Assembly: GCA_016710785.1 (NCBI GenBank)
Contig: JADJUE010000003.1
Coordinates: 310,001 to 374,000, forward strand
Length of the DNA stretch: 64,000 nt
Direction: 5' to 3'
Origin: Candidatus Epilinea brevis
GTDB lineage: Bacteria > Chloroflexota > Anaerolineae > Epilineales > Epilineaceae
In this document: positions 17,488 to 25,370 of the stretch, in pieces
Layout of the letters: the number at the start of each line of letters is the position of its first letter
How positions within the stretch are numbered: the stretch's first letter is position 1
The notes under the pieces: generated by a model
The model's input: only the letters and a program-made list of their open reading frames with translations
Told to the model about the DNA's origin: nothing
Databases searched by the model: none
Position numbers and translations under genes: made by a program

Positions 17488-17549
17488 CTCCGGGCGGATC
17501 GCGGCGGCCTCATCGAGGCGCCGCAATGGCAGATCCTGAGGATCCACAC

Positions 17550-17590
17550 GAAGGCGCGTCTTCCGCGAGGGAGGCGCGCCTTCGTCGTTT
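17550..17590 (+). terminator. Terminator-like hairpin after the selenoprotein gene
   Basis: A 9-bp perfect stem GAAGGCGCG / CGCGCCTTC (17550-17558 with 17575-17583), followed by GTCGTTT. The T tract is weak. The rest of 17488-17726 shows nothing else recognisable. Confidence 0.55.
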
Positions 17591-17726
17591 CCTGACGAGG
17601 CACTTGCGGCGATGCGTGGCGGAGGCGATTGCCATGTGCTACCGTTGAGGTGGGCAAGAGAGCGGTCGCCGATGCATCGCGTCGGCTCGGGGGGATCCCT
17701 GAGATCAGCCGTCACGTGGAGGTCGA

Positions 17727-17951
17727 ATGAGCGAACTACACCGGATCACGATCAACCCAGAGCAATGCGGCGGGCGTCCCTGTTTGCGGGGGATGCGGGT
17801 CCGTGTGTCCGACATCCTGGATTTGCTGGCGGCCGGAGCGACGCAGGAAGAGATACTGGGCGACTACCCCTATCTGGAAGGGGGGGATGTCGTTGCCGTT
17901 CTGGAGTACGCGGCGCGTCAATTGGATCATGCGGTGCTCTCGGCGGCATGA
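17727..17951 (+). CDS. DUF433 antitoxin
   Basis: 74 aa. The pattern ITINPEQCGGRPCLRGMRVRV, DILDLLAAGATQEEIL, DYPYLEGGDVVAVLEYAA is characteristic of DUF433, a small helix-turn-helix-like protein usually encoded before a DUF5615 PIN-like protein. GGAGG lies just before the ATG. The next gene starts on the base after its stop codon, so the two are co-translated. It probably neutralises the toxin and represses the promoter, as for other type II antitoxins. Confidence 0.85.
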   Translation: MSELHRITINPEQCGGRPCLRGMRVRVSDILDLLAAGATQEEILGDYPYLEGGDVVAVLEYAARQLDHAVLSAA

Positions 17952-18299
17952 TTGCACTTCCTGATCGATGCCCAGTTGCCACCAGCTCTCGCTCGCTGGA
18001 TTGCCGCCTGTGGGCATGAGGCGACGCATGTAGCCGACCTGGGCATGGAGACCGCAGAAGATCCAGTGATTTGGGACTCGGCGCTTGCTTCGGGGGCTGT
18101 CATCATCACAAAGGACGAGGATTTCGCAAGACGACGCGCCTTCGTGCAATCAGGGCCTGCGGTTCTCTGGCTCAGAATCGGCAACTGTCGTCGTCGCGAA
18201 TTGCTCCGCTGGTTCTCGACGGTGTTTCCGCAGGCGCAGTTGATGCTGGAACGCGGAGACCGGCTGGTAGAGATGCGAGGGGTAGAAGCAAACCGGTGA
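17952..18299 (+). CDS. DUF5615 (PIN-like) toxin
   Basis: 115 aa from TTG 17952, which directly abuts the antitoxin stop. The conserved pattern FLIDAQLPPALARWIAA, GHEATHVADLGM, SALASGAVIITKDEDFARR contains the acidic residues (Asp near the N-terminus, and TKDEDF) of PIN-like Mut7-C/DUF5615 nucleases. It likely cleaves RNA when free. No better start codon is available in frame, and the TTG is needed to keep the first beta-strand and its Asp. With the DUF433 gene it forms a complete type II toxin-antitoxin pair. Confidence 0.82.
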   Translation: MHFLIDAQLPPALARWIAACGHEATHVADLGMETAEDPVIWDSALASGAVIITKDEDFARRRAFVQSGPAVLWLRIGNCRRRELLRWFSTVFPQAQLMLERGDRLVEMRGVEANR

Positions 18300-18332
18300 A
18301 GGGCTGTCCGAACCCGGAATGCCGGTCGACGC

Positions 18333-18617
18333 TCACCCCTTCCCCAGCACCGCCTTCATCGCCCGCTTATAGCCCCCGAAGGCCGAGCGCCCGGCGTCCG
18401 TGAGGCGCAGCAAAGTCAGGGGGATCTTGCCGCGAAAGGACTTCTCCACGGCCACGTAGCCCGCCTCCTCGAGCCTGGCCACATGGCTGGACAGGTTGCC
18501 CTTGGTCAGGGCGCTCTCGCGTAGGAGCCAGAGGAAGTCCGCCTCCTCCACCCCGGCCAGGAGGGCAACGATGCGCAGGCGGGCCGGTTCGTGGATGACG
18601 CGGTCCAACTCCGTCAC
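18333..18617 (-). CDS. Winged-helix transcriptional regulator (HTH_34/ArsR-like)
   Basis: 94 aa from GTG 18617, which overlaps the upstream stop as GTGA. The pattern LDRVIHEPARLRIVALL, FLWLLRESALTKGNLSSHVARLEEAGYVAVEK, LLRLTDAGRSAF is that of the HTH_34 'winged helix DNA-binding' family, small ArsR/MarR-like repressors. It is encoded behind a membrane protein in one operon and likely binds the inverted repeat at 19266-19282. Convergent with the toxin gene. Confidence 0.85.
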   Translation of the reverse strand: MTELDRVIHEPARLRIVALLAGVEEADFLWLLRESALTKGNLSSHVARLEEAGYVAVEKSFRGKIPLTLLRLTDAGRSAFGGYKRAMKAVLGKG

Positions 18618-19246
18618 GGGTGGTGCTCCACGCTGGGCGGATTGCACCGCCGGAAGCGGGCGAGGCGCCAGGCGCCCAGGAGGGCTGCGGCCGCGCCCAA
18701 GAGGACCAGCATCCAGTTGATGGCGTCCCAGCCCAGCCTCAGAGCGCCAAAGGCCAGGCCCAGCATCAAGGCCACACCGGCCAGAGCCAGGTAATGCGGC
18801 GCCCGTTGCCGGAGAGCCGCCACCAGGAAGGCCAGGCTGAGGATGAGGCCGATCGCCGGCGCCGCCGACTGCTCTGTGCCTCCCTGCCGCCCTGTGACGA
18901 TGAGAAAGGCGAGGGTGGCAGCGGTCAGGATCGCCACGCCGGCGCTCAGCAGGCGAGCAGAACGGCCCGGCTCACGGTAGGTCACGAAGCCCGCGCGAGG
19001 GTAGGTCAGCCGCTCCTTCAGCCGCTTGATGAGCCAGTTGGCGCCAAAGCCACTGAGCACCAGGATGGCCGGCATGACCATCCAATAGCCCTGCTGGCCC
19101 CGACCCGGGGGCAGGGCCTCGCCGACGAGCAGCGCGACGCCCCAGATGATCCAGACCAGACCCATGACCAACTCTGGAATGCCGTCGGCGTTCCAGTAGC
19201 GTTGAGGGCGTTGCTCGAGGTCGCGGAGCTGGGCATCGGTGGCCAT
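18614..19246 (-). CDS. Membrane protein of a regulator/membrane-protein pair
   Basis: 210 aa from ATG 19246 (AGGAG 7 bases upstream). Its N-terminal RDLEQRPQRYWNADGIPELVMGLVWIIWG resembles that of Chloroflexota and Actinobacteria integral membrane proteins found beside HTH_34 regulators. Six hydrophobic segments are seen: about 33-50, 62-80, 108-128, 140-157, 163-180 and 183-200. A cytoplasmic loop (IKRLKERLTYPRAGFVTYREPGR) lies between TM2 and TM3. Function unknown. It is translationally coupled to the regulator gene. Confidence 0.7.
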   Translation of the reverse strand: MATDAQLRDLEQRPQRYWNADGIPELVMGLVWIIWGVALLVGEALPPGRGQQGYWMVMPAILVLSGFGANWLIKRLKERLTYPRAGFVTYREPGRSARLLSAGVAILTAATLAFLIVTGRQGGTEQSAAPAIGLILSLAFLVAALRQRAPHYLALAGVALMLGLAFGALRLGWDAINWMLVLLGAAAALLGAWRLARFRRCNPPSVEHHP

Positions 19247-19265
19247 GGCGGATCTCCTGTAGCGA

Positions 19266-19282
19266 GGTTTGTGATGCAAACC
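19266..19282 (-). promoter_or_regulatory. Inverted repeat, likely operator
   Basis: GGTTTG (19266-19271), 5-base spacer, CAAACC (19277-19282). It overlaps the predicted transcription start of the regulator operon, so it is well placed as the autoregulatory site of the winged-helix protein. Confidence 0.5.
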
Positions 19283-19311
19283 AGTCTACGCACGGCCACT
19301 CCGGATGTCAA
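19283..19311 (-). promoter_or_regulatory. Promoter of the membrane-protein/regulator operon
   Basis: On the minus strand TTGACA (19311-19306), 17-bp spacer, TAGACT (19288-19283), about 37 bases before ATG 19246. Confidence 0.72.
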
Positions 19312-19473
19312 GACCGGGTCGCCTTATCTCGCCGGGAGGCAGGCGTCCTGGCGCGGCGCGCCGGTCCTGCTTCGCGGCCGGGCTGCGCCAGGGCCGGCGT
19401 CTCTTCGCATCCTTGACCCTGCCTTGATGGCGGACGAAACTTAGGGCCGATCTCCACCCCAAGGACCACCGCC

Positions 19474-22089
19474 ATGCACCAGGACCACAGCCACGACAAT
19501 CGCTGCGCCTGCGCCACCCATAAGCTGGGCGCCGGCGACAGCTTCACCCTGCCCGGGGCCGAGCGGCATTATCCGCCGGATCTGGAGCTGGAGCCTCTGC
19601 ACCTGGACATCGATCTGGTCTTGGATCTCGAGGCGGTCACGGCCACCGGCCGGGTGACTCACACCCTGCGCGCCCGGCGCGCCGGGGCCCAGCGGCTGCG
19701 TCTCGACGCCGTCGCCCTCCAGTCCCTGAACGTGGAGGATCCGGCAGGCGGCGAGTTGGACTGGGATTACGACGGGGAGCGCATCGCGGTCTGCTGGCGG
19801 CAGCCCTTCAGCGCGGGTGAGGAGCGGCGCCTGACCGTCGCCTACCGCGTGCAGGAGCCTACCGCTGGACTCTACTTCTCGCGGCCCACCGAGGCCTACC
19901 CCAACCAGCCCTGGTTCGTGGCCACCGACCACGAGACGGAGCGGGCCCGCCACTGGCTGCCCTGCGTGGACCTGCCGAACGCCCGCGCGCGGCTGGACTT
20001 TCACCTGCGGGCCGAGTCGCGGCTGACCATCCTGGCCAACGGCACCTTGGTGGCCCAGGAGGACCATGGCGACGGCAGCAAGACCGCCCACTGGCACCTG
20101 GACTTTCCCTGCCCCAGCTACCTGATCTGCTTCGCCGCCGGCGACTTCGTCAGCGTGGACGACGGCGCCGTGGACGGGGTGCCCGTGGCCTACCATACCT
20201 GCTCACCCCTCAACGCCGAGGACCTGCGTCGCTCCTTCGGACGCACGCCGGCCATGCTGGCATGGATGACCGCCAAGCTGGGCATGGCCTTCCCCTTTCC
20301 CAAGTACCATCAGATCGCCCTGCCCGGCATCGGGGGGGCCATGGAGAACATCTCCCTGGTCACCTGGGACGACAGCTACGTCCTGGATGCCACCCTGGCT
20401 CAGGAATGGACCCGGGCGGTCGACGAGACCAACCTACACGAGATGGCCCACAGCTACTTTGGCGACGCCGTGGTCTGCCGGGACTTCGCCCACGCCTGGC
20501 TCAAGGAGAGCTGGGCCGTCTACATGGAGCAGGTCTGGTTCGCGGAGACCGTCGGCGAAGATGAGCGCGCCTACCAGTACTGGCGCGACGCCAAGGCCTA
20601 CCTGCAGGAGGCCGACGAGCGCTACCAGCGCCCCATCGTCACCCGGGAGTTCAACAGCTCCTGGCAGATGTACGACCGCCACCTGTACCCGGGTGGCGCC
20701 TGCCGCCTTCACACCCTTTGCTGCGAGCTGGGCGACGACAGCTTCTGGCAGGGCGTTCGGGCCTACCTGGCGCGCTACCGCGGCGAGGTGGTGGAGACCG
20801 ACGACTTCCGCCGCGTCCTGGAGGAGGTTTCCGGACGCAGTCTGGGCCGCTTCTTTGACCAATGGTTCTATAGCCCCGGCTACCCGGCCATCAAGGTGCG
20901 CTTCAAGCATGACGCCGCGCGCGGCGAGGGCCGCTTCACGATCGAGCAGACGCAGGCCGATGCCCAGACCGGCGAGCGCGTCTTCCACCTGCGCACGGAG
21001 CTGGGCTGGGTGGTCGACGGCAAACTGCAGCTGTGGCCCATCACCCTCGAAAGCGCCCGCCAGACGGTGGTCATCCCCATGCCGGCGGCCCCCGACCAGG
21101 TCCGCTTCGACCCGCGGGGCCTGGTGCTGCACAAGCTGGACCTGGACCCGGGGCAGATCATGCTCCGTCGCCAGCTGACCGCGGCCGGTGACGTGACGGG
21201 GCGCATCCAGGCCGGTCTTGCCTTGGCGGCCAAGGGCTCGCGCGAGGGCATCGCCGCCATCCGGGCCGCCTGCAGCACCGAGCCCTTCTGGGGCGTGCGG
21301 GTGGAATGGATGGAGGCCCTGGGCAAGGCGGGGGTGGATGCGGCCCTGGAGGCGCTGGTGGAACGCTGCCTCCTGGAGCAGGATCCGCGGGTGCTCGCCT
21401 CGGTGATGCGCGCCATCGGCCGCTACCGCGACCCCTTGATGCTGGAGGCCGTGCAGGCCCGGCTGGCCCAGGACGACCTGCCCTACACCGCCCGCGCGGC
21501 AGCCTTGGAAGCCTTGGGCGCCGGACGGGCGGAGGCCCCAGTGGACCTGCTGCTGGAGGCCGCCGGCCGCGAGGGCTTCGGGGGCATCGTGCAGGCGGGT
21601 GCCTTCCGCGCTCTGGCCGCCAGCCGCCTGCCCGAGGCCTTGACGGGCCTGGAGGAATACGTCGGCTACGGCGCCAGCTCCAACCGCTCCCGCCCGGCGG
21701 CGGTGGCCGCTCTGGCAGAGCTGGGCCATCGGCAGGAACGGGCGGCGCGCGAGCGGGTGACGGACACCTTGGTGGACCTGCTCCGCGACCCCAATCAGAA
21801 GGTGGCCTGGGCCGCGGCACGCGGCCTGGGCATCCTGGAGGCGGCATCCGCCATACCGGCGCTGGAGGCCTTCGCGGCCCCGCGTTGTCGGCAGGAGCAG
21901 GTGGCGGTGGCGCGGCTGACTGCGGACATCCGGGCTGCCGGATCCTCCAAGCCAGGGGGCAAGGCCGACGAAATGGAAAGCCTACGTAGCCAACTGCGCA
22001 AGGTGATGGACCGGGTGGAGAAGCTGGAGGCGCGTCTCAAGGTGCCAGGGGCGGTAGTGGACGACGGGGTGGCGGAAGCGTCCGGCTGA
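19474..22089 (+). CDS. M1-family zinc aminopeptidase with HEAT-like C-terminal region
   Basis: 871 aa. An N-terminal beta domain (about 30-210) is followed by the exopeptidase motif GGAMEN (about 288) and the zinc motif HEMAH with the downstream Glu in LKESWAVYME (about 325-350). A later Tyr region (RHLYPGG) also fits. The second half (about 560-830) is built of helical repeats (for example ASVMRAIGRYRDPLMLEAVQ) like HEAT/PBS-lyase repeats. The end (about 830-871) is a short coiled coil (LRSQLRKVMDRVEKLEARL). It should remove N-terminal residues from peptides. A His/Cys-rich start (HQDHSHDNRCACATH) may bind metal. No signal peptide is visible, so it is probably cytoplasmic. Confidence 0.9.
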   Translation: MHQDHSHDNRCACATHKLGAGDSFTLPGAERHYPPDLELEPLHLDIDLVLDLEAVTATGRVTHTLRARRAGAQRLRLDAVALQSLNVEDPAGGELDWDYDGERIAVCWRQPFSAGEERRLTVAYRVQEPTAGLYFSRPTEAYPNQPWFVATDHETERARHWLPCVDLPNARARLDFHLRAESRLTILANGTLVAQEDHGDGSKTAHWHLDFPCPSYLICFAAGDFVSVDDGAVDGVPVAYHTCSPLNAEDLRRSFGRTPAMLAWMTAKLGMAFPFPKYHQIALPGIGGAMENISLVTWDDSYVLDATLAQEWTRAVDETNLHEMAHSYFGDAVVCRDFAHAWLKESWAVYMEQVWFAETVGEDERAYQYWRDAKAYLQEADERYQRPIVTREFNSSWQMYDRHLYPGGACRLHTLCCELGDDSFWQGVRAYLARYRGEVVETDDFRRVLEEVSGRSLGRFFDQWFYSPGYPAIKVRFKHDAARGEGRFTIEQTQADAQTGERVFHLRTELGWVVDGKLQLWPITLESARQTVVIPMPAAPDQVRFDPRGLVLHKLDLDPGQIMLRRQLTAAGDVTGRIQAGLALAAKGSREGIAAIRAACSTEPFWGVRVEWMEALGKAGVDAALEALVERCLLEQDPRVLASVMRAIGRYRDPLMLEAVQARLAQDDLPYTARAAALEALGAGRAEAPVDLLLEAAGREGFGGIVQAGAFRALAASRLPEALTGLEEYVGYGASSNRSRPAAVAALAELGHRQERAARERVTDTLVDLLRDPNQKVAWAAARGLGILEAASAIPALEAFAAPRCRQEQVAVARLTADIRAAGSSKPGGKADEMESLRSQLRKVMDRVEKLEARLKVPGAVVDDGVAEASG

Positions 22090-22100
22090 GGCCAGGCAAG

Positions 22101-24323
22101 GTGTTCCGGCGCTTCGGCCACCGCACGGCCCTGACCCTCCTGCTCCTCCTGGCCGCCGGCCTGCGCCTATGGGGGCTGGAGCGCCTGCCGCCTGGTCTGC
22201 AGTTCGACGAGGCGCACAATGCCTTGGACGCCTTGCGCGTCCTGCGTGGGGCGCGGGACCTGTTTTTCGTGGACAACGGCGGGCGGGAGCCACTGTCCAT
22301 CTACCTGCAAGCCCTGAGCCTGGGAGCGCTGGGTCCGGACCGGCCGCTGCTGGCCCTCAGGCTGGTCAGCGCCTTGGTCGGCGTCAGTACGGTGGCCGTG
22401 GCGTATGGCTGGCTGATGAGCTTCCTTGGCCGCCGGCGGTTGGCCATGGCGGGTGCTGGTTTCCTGGCCTTCTCGTACTGGCACCTGCACTTCAGCCGCT
22501 ACGGTATCCGGGCGATCCTGGCGCCGCTGTGGACGACGCTGGCGCTCTGGGCCTGGTGGCGGGCGGTTGAAGCCCAGCGAGGATCGCCGCCAGGTGGCTG
22601 GATTGCCCGGTCCGCCTGGGGCGGCCGGGCGGCCTTGGCCTGCGGCGCGGCCATGGCCGGCGCGGTCTACAGCCATCCCACCGGCCGTCTGCTGCCCTTG
22701 GTGCTCCTGGGACATCTGGCTTGGCTTGCGGCCTGCCGACTCGGCCGTGCTCCGCGCGCCTTGCGCAGCCTGATCGCGTCCTCCGCGGTGGCCTTCGTCC
22801 TCTTCATCCCTCTAGGCCTCTTCTTTCTGGCGCATCCAGTGTGGTTCGTCTCCCATCCGGGCGACGTCTCTTTGGCGGCGGTAGCGTCCAAAAACTTCGA
22901 CGGCAGCATGACCCTGACGGCGGCGCATCAGCTTTGGGCGGTGCTGGGGATGTTCTTCGTGTCCGGAGATCCCTCGGCCTTCCACAACCTGCCCTGCCTG
23001 CCGGTCTGGGATCCGCTGACGGCGCTGCTGGGCGTGCTGGGGCTAGGGGTGCTGCTGGCGGCGTGGGGTGGAAAGTCATGGGGTGGAAGGGCGAGGGGTG
23101 AAGGATGGGACCTACAGGACGAACGGGCCGGAGAGATAGGAGAGAGCTCGCAAGGCCCAGGAGACCGCGGTGTCGGACGAGATGGCGAAAGGGGGCGGCA
23201 AGCGCTGGCGCTGGACCAGGAGCGGGTGGTCTTCCTGGGGTTGTGGCTGACCGTGTTCCTGCTGCCGACGCTGCTCTCCGACCGCGCGCCCAACTATTCG
23301 CGGGCCATCGCGGCCCTGCCGGTGGTCGTCCTGCTACCGGCTTTGGGCGCCCAGTGGGCGAGGGCGTTGCTTCAGGGTCGCTGGCCGCGTGCTGCGGCCC
23401 TTCTGCTACCGGCAGCCCTGGCAGTAGCCGGGGGCTGGACGCTGTGGCAGTACTTCGGGGTCTTCGGGCGGGAGCGCCCCCTGGTCTGCGGAACGGACAA
23501 GCGCCTGGACCTCTACCACAGCTATGACCTGGACAAGCGTGACGCCTATGCCTGGCTGGCGGGCGAGGCGGCCAAGGGGGCGGCGGTCTTCCTGCATCCG
23601 CTGTGGGCGGAGCATGCCAGCTTCGCCTACATGAACCGCGCCGGACCGGTGCGGAGGCTCGACCCGGCGAACACTCTGGTCCTGCCGGCGGGCACCAGCG
23701 ACGTGATCCTGGCCGCTCCGGCCAAGGAGGAGGCGAAGGAGGGCTGGTTCGACGGCTTCGACCCGGATCGCTTCACCAAGGAGACGGTGGAGGATCCGGA
23801 GGGCCGCCCGCTTCTGTCCGTCCTGCGCATGGACGCCGGCTGGCGCCTGACGCTCCCGGCGGACGCGGAAGACGATCCGTTGCGGCCGGAGCGGCCGCTG
23901 GGTGTCCGGTTCGTGGATGGGCCTGTCCTGCAGGGGCTGACCCTTGCTGATGCGCGTCCCGGTGCGCCGCTGGAGATCCGCCTTTACTGGCGGGCCGGGG
24001 CGGTGATGCCGCGGCGCTGGACCTGCTTCGTGCAACTGGTGGGTCCAAAGGGCCAGGGATGGGGCCAGGCGGACCGTGAGCCGGGCAACGGCAGCCTGCC
24101 GACGACTGCTTGGCTGCCGGGCGACACCGTGATCGAGCGCCATGCCCCGAAGCTGGATGCCGCCGCCCGCGGCGAACTGCGTCTGCGCCTGGGTTGGTAC
24201 GATCCGGCGACAGGCGAACGGTTGCCGCTGGCGGCGGATTCCGGTGGGCCGGCGCTGCCGGGGGGGGTGCGGGCGGTGGACGGGGGATCGGCGCTGGAGA
24301 TCGTCGTCGGGGAACTGCGCTAG
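22101..24323 (+). CDS. GT39/ArnT-like membrane glycosyltransferase
   Basis: 740 aa from GTG 22101, 12 bases after the aminopeptidase. The first outside loop has QFDEAHNALDALRVL, the acidic motif of PMT/ArnT-type GT-C transferases that use polyprenyl-phosphate sugars. About ten TM helices lie in residues 12-440. A soluble C-terminal region (450-740) follows, mostly beta. Between TMs, at about residues 320-372, sits a hydrophilic low-complexity insert (SWGGRARGEGWDL; GERGRQ) that carries a minisatellite-like repeat in the DNA. Acceptor and donor are unknown. Confidence 0.75.
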   Translation: MFRRFGHRTALTLLLLLAAGLRLWGLERLPPGLQFDEAHNALDALRVLRGARDLFFVDNGGREPLSIYLQALSLGALGPDRPLLALRLVSALVGVSTVAVAYGWLMSFLGRRRLAMAGAGFLAFSYWHLHFSRYGIRAILAPLWTTLALWAWWRAVEAQRGSPPGGWIARSAWGGRAALACGAAMAGAVYSHPTGRLLPLVLLGHLAWLAACRLGRAPRALRSLIASSAVAFVLFIPLGLFFLAHPVWFVSHPGDVSLAAVASKNFDGSMTLTAAHQLWAVLGMFFVSGDPSAFHNLPCLPVWDPLTALLGVLGLGVLLAAWGGKSWGGRARGEGWDLQDERAGEIGESSQGPGDRGVGRDGERGRQALALDQERVVFLGLWLTVFLLPTLLSDRAPNYSRAIAALPVVVLLPALGAQWARALLQGRWPRAAALLLPAALAVAGGWTLWQYFGVFGRERPLVCGTDKRLDLYHSYDLDKRDAYAWLAGEAAKGAAVFLHPLWAEHASFAYMNRAGPVRRLDPANTLVLPAGTSDVILAAPAKEEAKEGWFDGFDPDRFTKETVEDPEGRPLLSVLRMDAGWRLTLPADAEDDPLRPERPLGVRFVDGPVLQGLTLADARPGAPLEIRLYWRAGAVMPRRWTCFVQLVGPKGQGWGQADREPGNGSLPTTAWLPGDTVIERHAPKLDAAARGELRLRLGWYDPATGERLPLAADSGGPALPGGVRAVDGGSALEIVVGELR

Positions 24324-24378
24324 GATCGAAGGGATGACCGACCCATCATCCGACCGCCAACCATGACAGGAGTGCACC

Positions 24379-24765
24379 ATGACCCGCCGTCTGATCAGCT
24401 CCGGCTCCTCGTTCGAAGAGGACATCGGCTATTCGCGCGCTGTGGTGGACGGCGACTGGGTCTTCGTCTCCGGGACGACCGGTTTCGACTACGGGACCAT
24501 GACCATCCCGGACGGCCTGCTGGAGCAGACCGAGCAATGCCTGAAGAACATCGCGGCGGTGCTCGCGGAAGCCGGGGCCACCTTCGCCGACGTCGTGCGA
24601 ATCACCTATGTGCTGCCTGATGCGGCCTCGTTTCCCGAATGCTGGCCAGCCCTGCGCGAGGTCTTCGGGGCAGTCCGACCGGCGGCGATGATGCTTTCCG
24701 CCGGCCTGGCCGATCCGCGGATGAAGATCGAGATCGAGGTCACGGCACGCAAGCGGTCTGTCTGA
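24379..24765 (+). CDS. RidA family protein
   Basis: 128 aa. The pattern GDWVFVSGTTGFDYGTM, EQCLKNIAAVLAEAGATFADVVRITYVL, PECWPALREVFGAVRPAAMMLSAGLADPRMKIEIEV is that of the YjgF/YER057c/RidA family. Members are trimers and hydrolyse reactive enamines/imines from amino-acid metabolism. The Arg of the active site is in place (VRITYVL). It is cytoplasmic. A moderately good ribosome site (AGGAG) lies upstream. Confidence 0.92.
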   Translation: MTRRLISSGSSFEEDIGYSRAVVDGDWVFVSGTTGFDYGTMTIPDGLLEQTEQCLKNIAAVLAEAGATFADVVRITYVLPDAASFPECWPALREVFGAVRPAAMMLSAGLADPRMKIEIEVTARKRSV

Positions 24766-24771
24766 AGGCGC

Positions 24772-24800
24772 TTGCTTCATCCGATCATCTGTTCTACTAT
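24772..24800 (+). promoter_or_regulatory. Promoter of the GyrI-like gene
   Basis: TTGCTT (24772-24777), 17-bp spacer, TACTAT (24795-24800), starting just after the RidA stop codon and 45 bases before ATG 24845. Confidence 0.55.
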
Positions 24801-24844
24801 TGTTGCATCTGCAGCCAGTCAATCGCGTTCAGGAGGGCATCGCC

Positions 24845-25318
24845 ATGTTGGACCAGCCACAGATCACGCAGACCACCGCCCAGCTTGCCGCCGTCATCCG
24901 CCTTACCATCCCCCGTTCAGAGATCCAGAACGCCATGGGCTCCGGGATCGGGGAGTTGATGACCACCCTCGCCGCCCAGGGCATCGCCCCCACCGGTCCC
25001 TGGTATTCACATCATCTGCGGATGGACCCCGGCATCTTCGACTTCGAGATTGGCGTGCCGGTCAGCGCCCCGGTCACCCCCGCCGGCCGCGTGGTGCCGG
25101 GCGAGCTGCCCGCCGCGACGGTCGCCCGTACGGTCTACCATGGCCCCTACGAGGGTCTCGGCGCCGCTTGGGAGGAGTTTCGTGCGTGGATCGCGGCGCA
25201 AGGACGCACGCCTGCCGCGGATCTCTGGGAATGCTATGTCAGCGGGCCGGATTCCGGATCGGACCCCGCCGCGTGGCGCACCGAGTTCAACCAGCCGCTG
25301 GTCATGCCGGACGCGTGA
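24845..25318 (+). CDS. GyrI-like small-molecule-binding domain protein
   Basis: 157 aa from ATG 24845, with AGGAGG upstream. The pattern MGSGIGELMTTLAAQGIAPTGPWYSHH, FDFEIGVPVSAPV, VARTVYHGPYEGLGAAWEEFRAWIAAQG, WECYVSGPDSGSDPAAWRTEFNQPL fits a stand-alone GyrI-like/AraC-effector-binding (SHS2-type) domain. No DNA-binding region is present. Stand-alone members bind hydrophobic small molecules and some hydrolyse them; the ligand here is unknown. Confidence 0.88.
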   Translation: MLDQPQITQTTAQLAAVIRLTIPRSEIQNAMGSGIGELMTTLAAQGIAPTGPWYSHHLRMDPGIFDFEIGVPVSAPVTPAGRVVPGELPAATVARTVYHGPYEGLGAAWEEFRAWIAAQGRTPAADLWECYVSGPDSGSDPAAWRTEFNQPLVMPDA

Positions 25319-25370
25319 GCGGGGACCTTGGCTGATCGCGCAGGCTTGCGGCCGCTACGGCGCGGACCAG

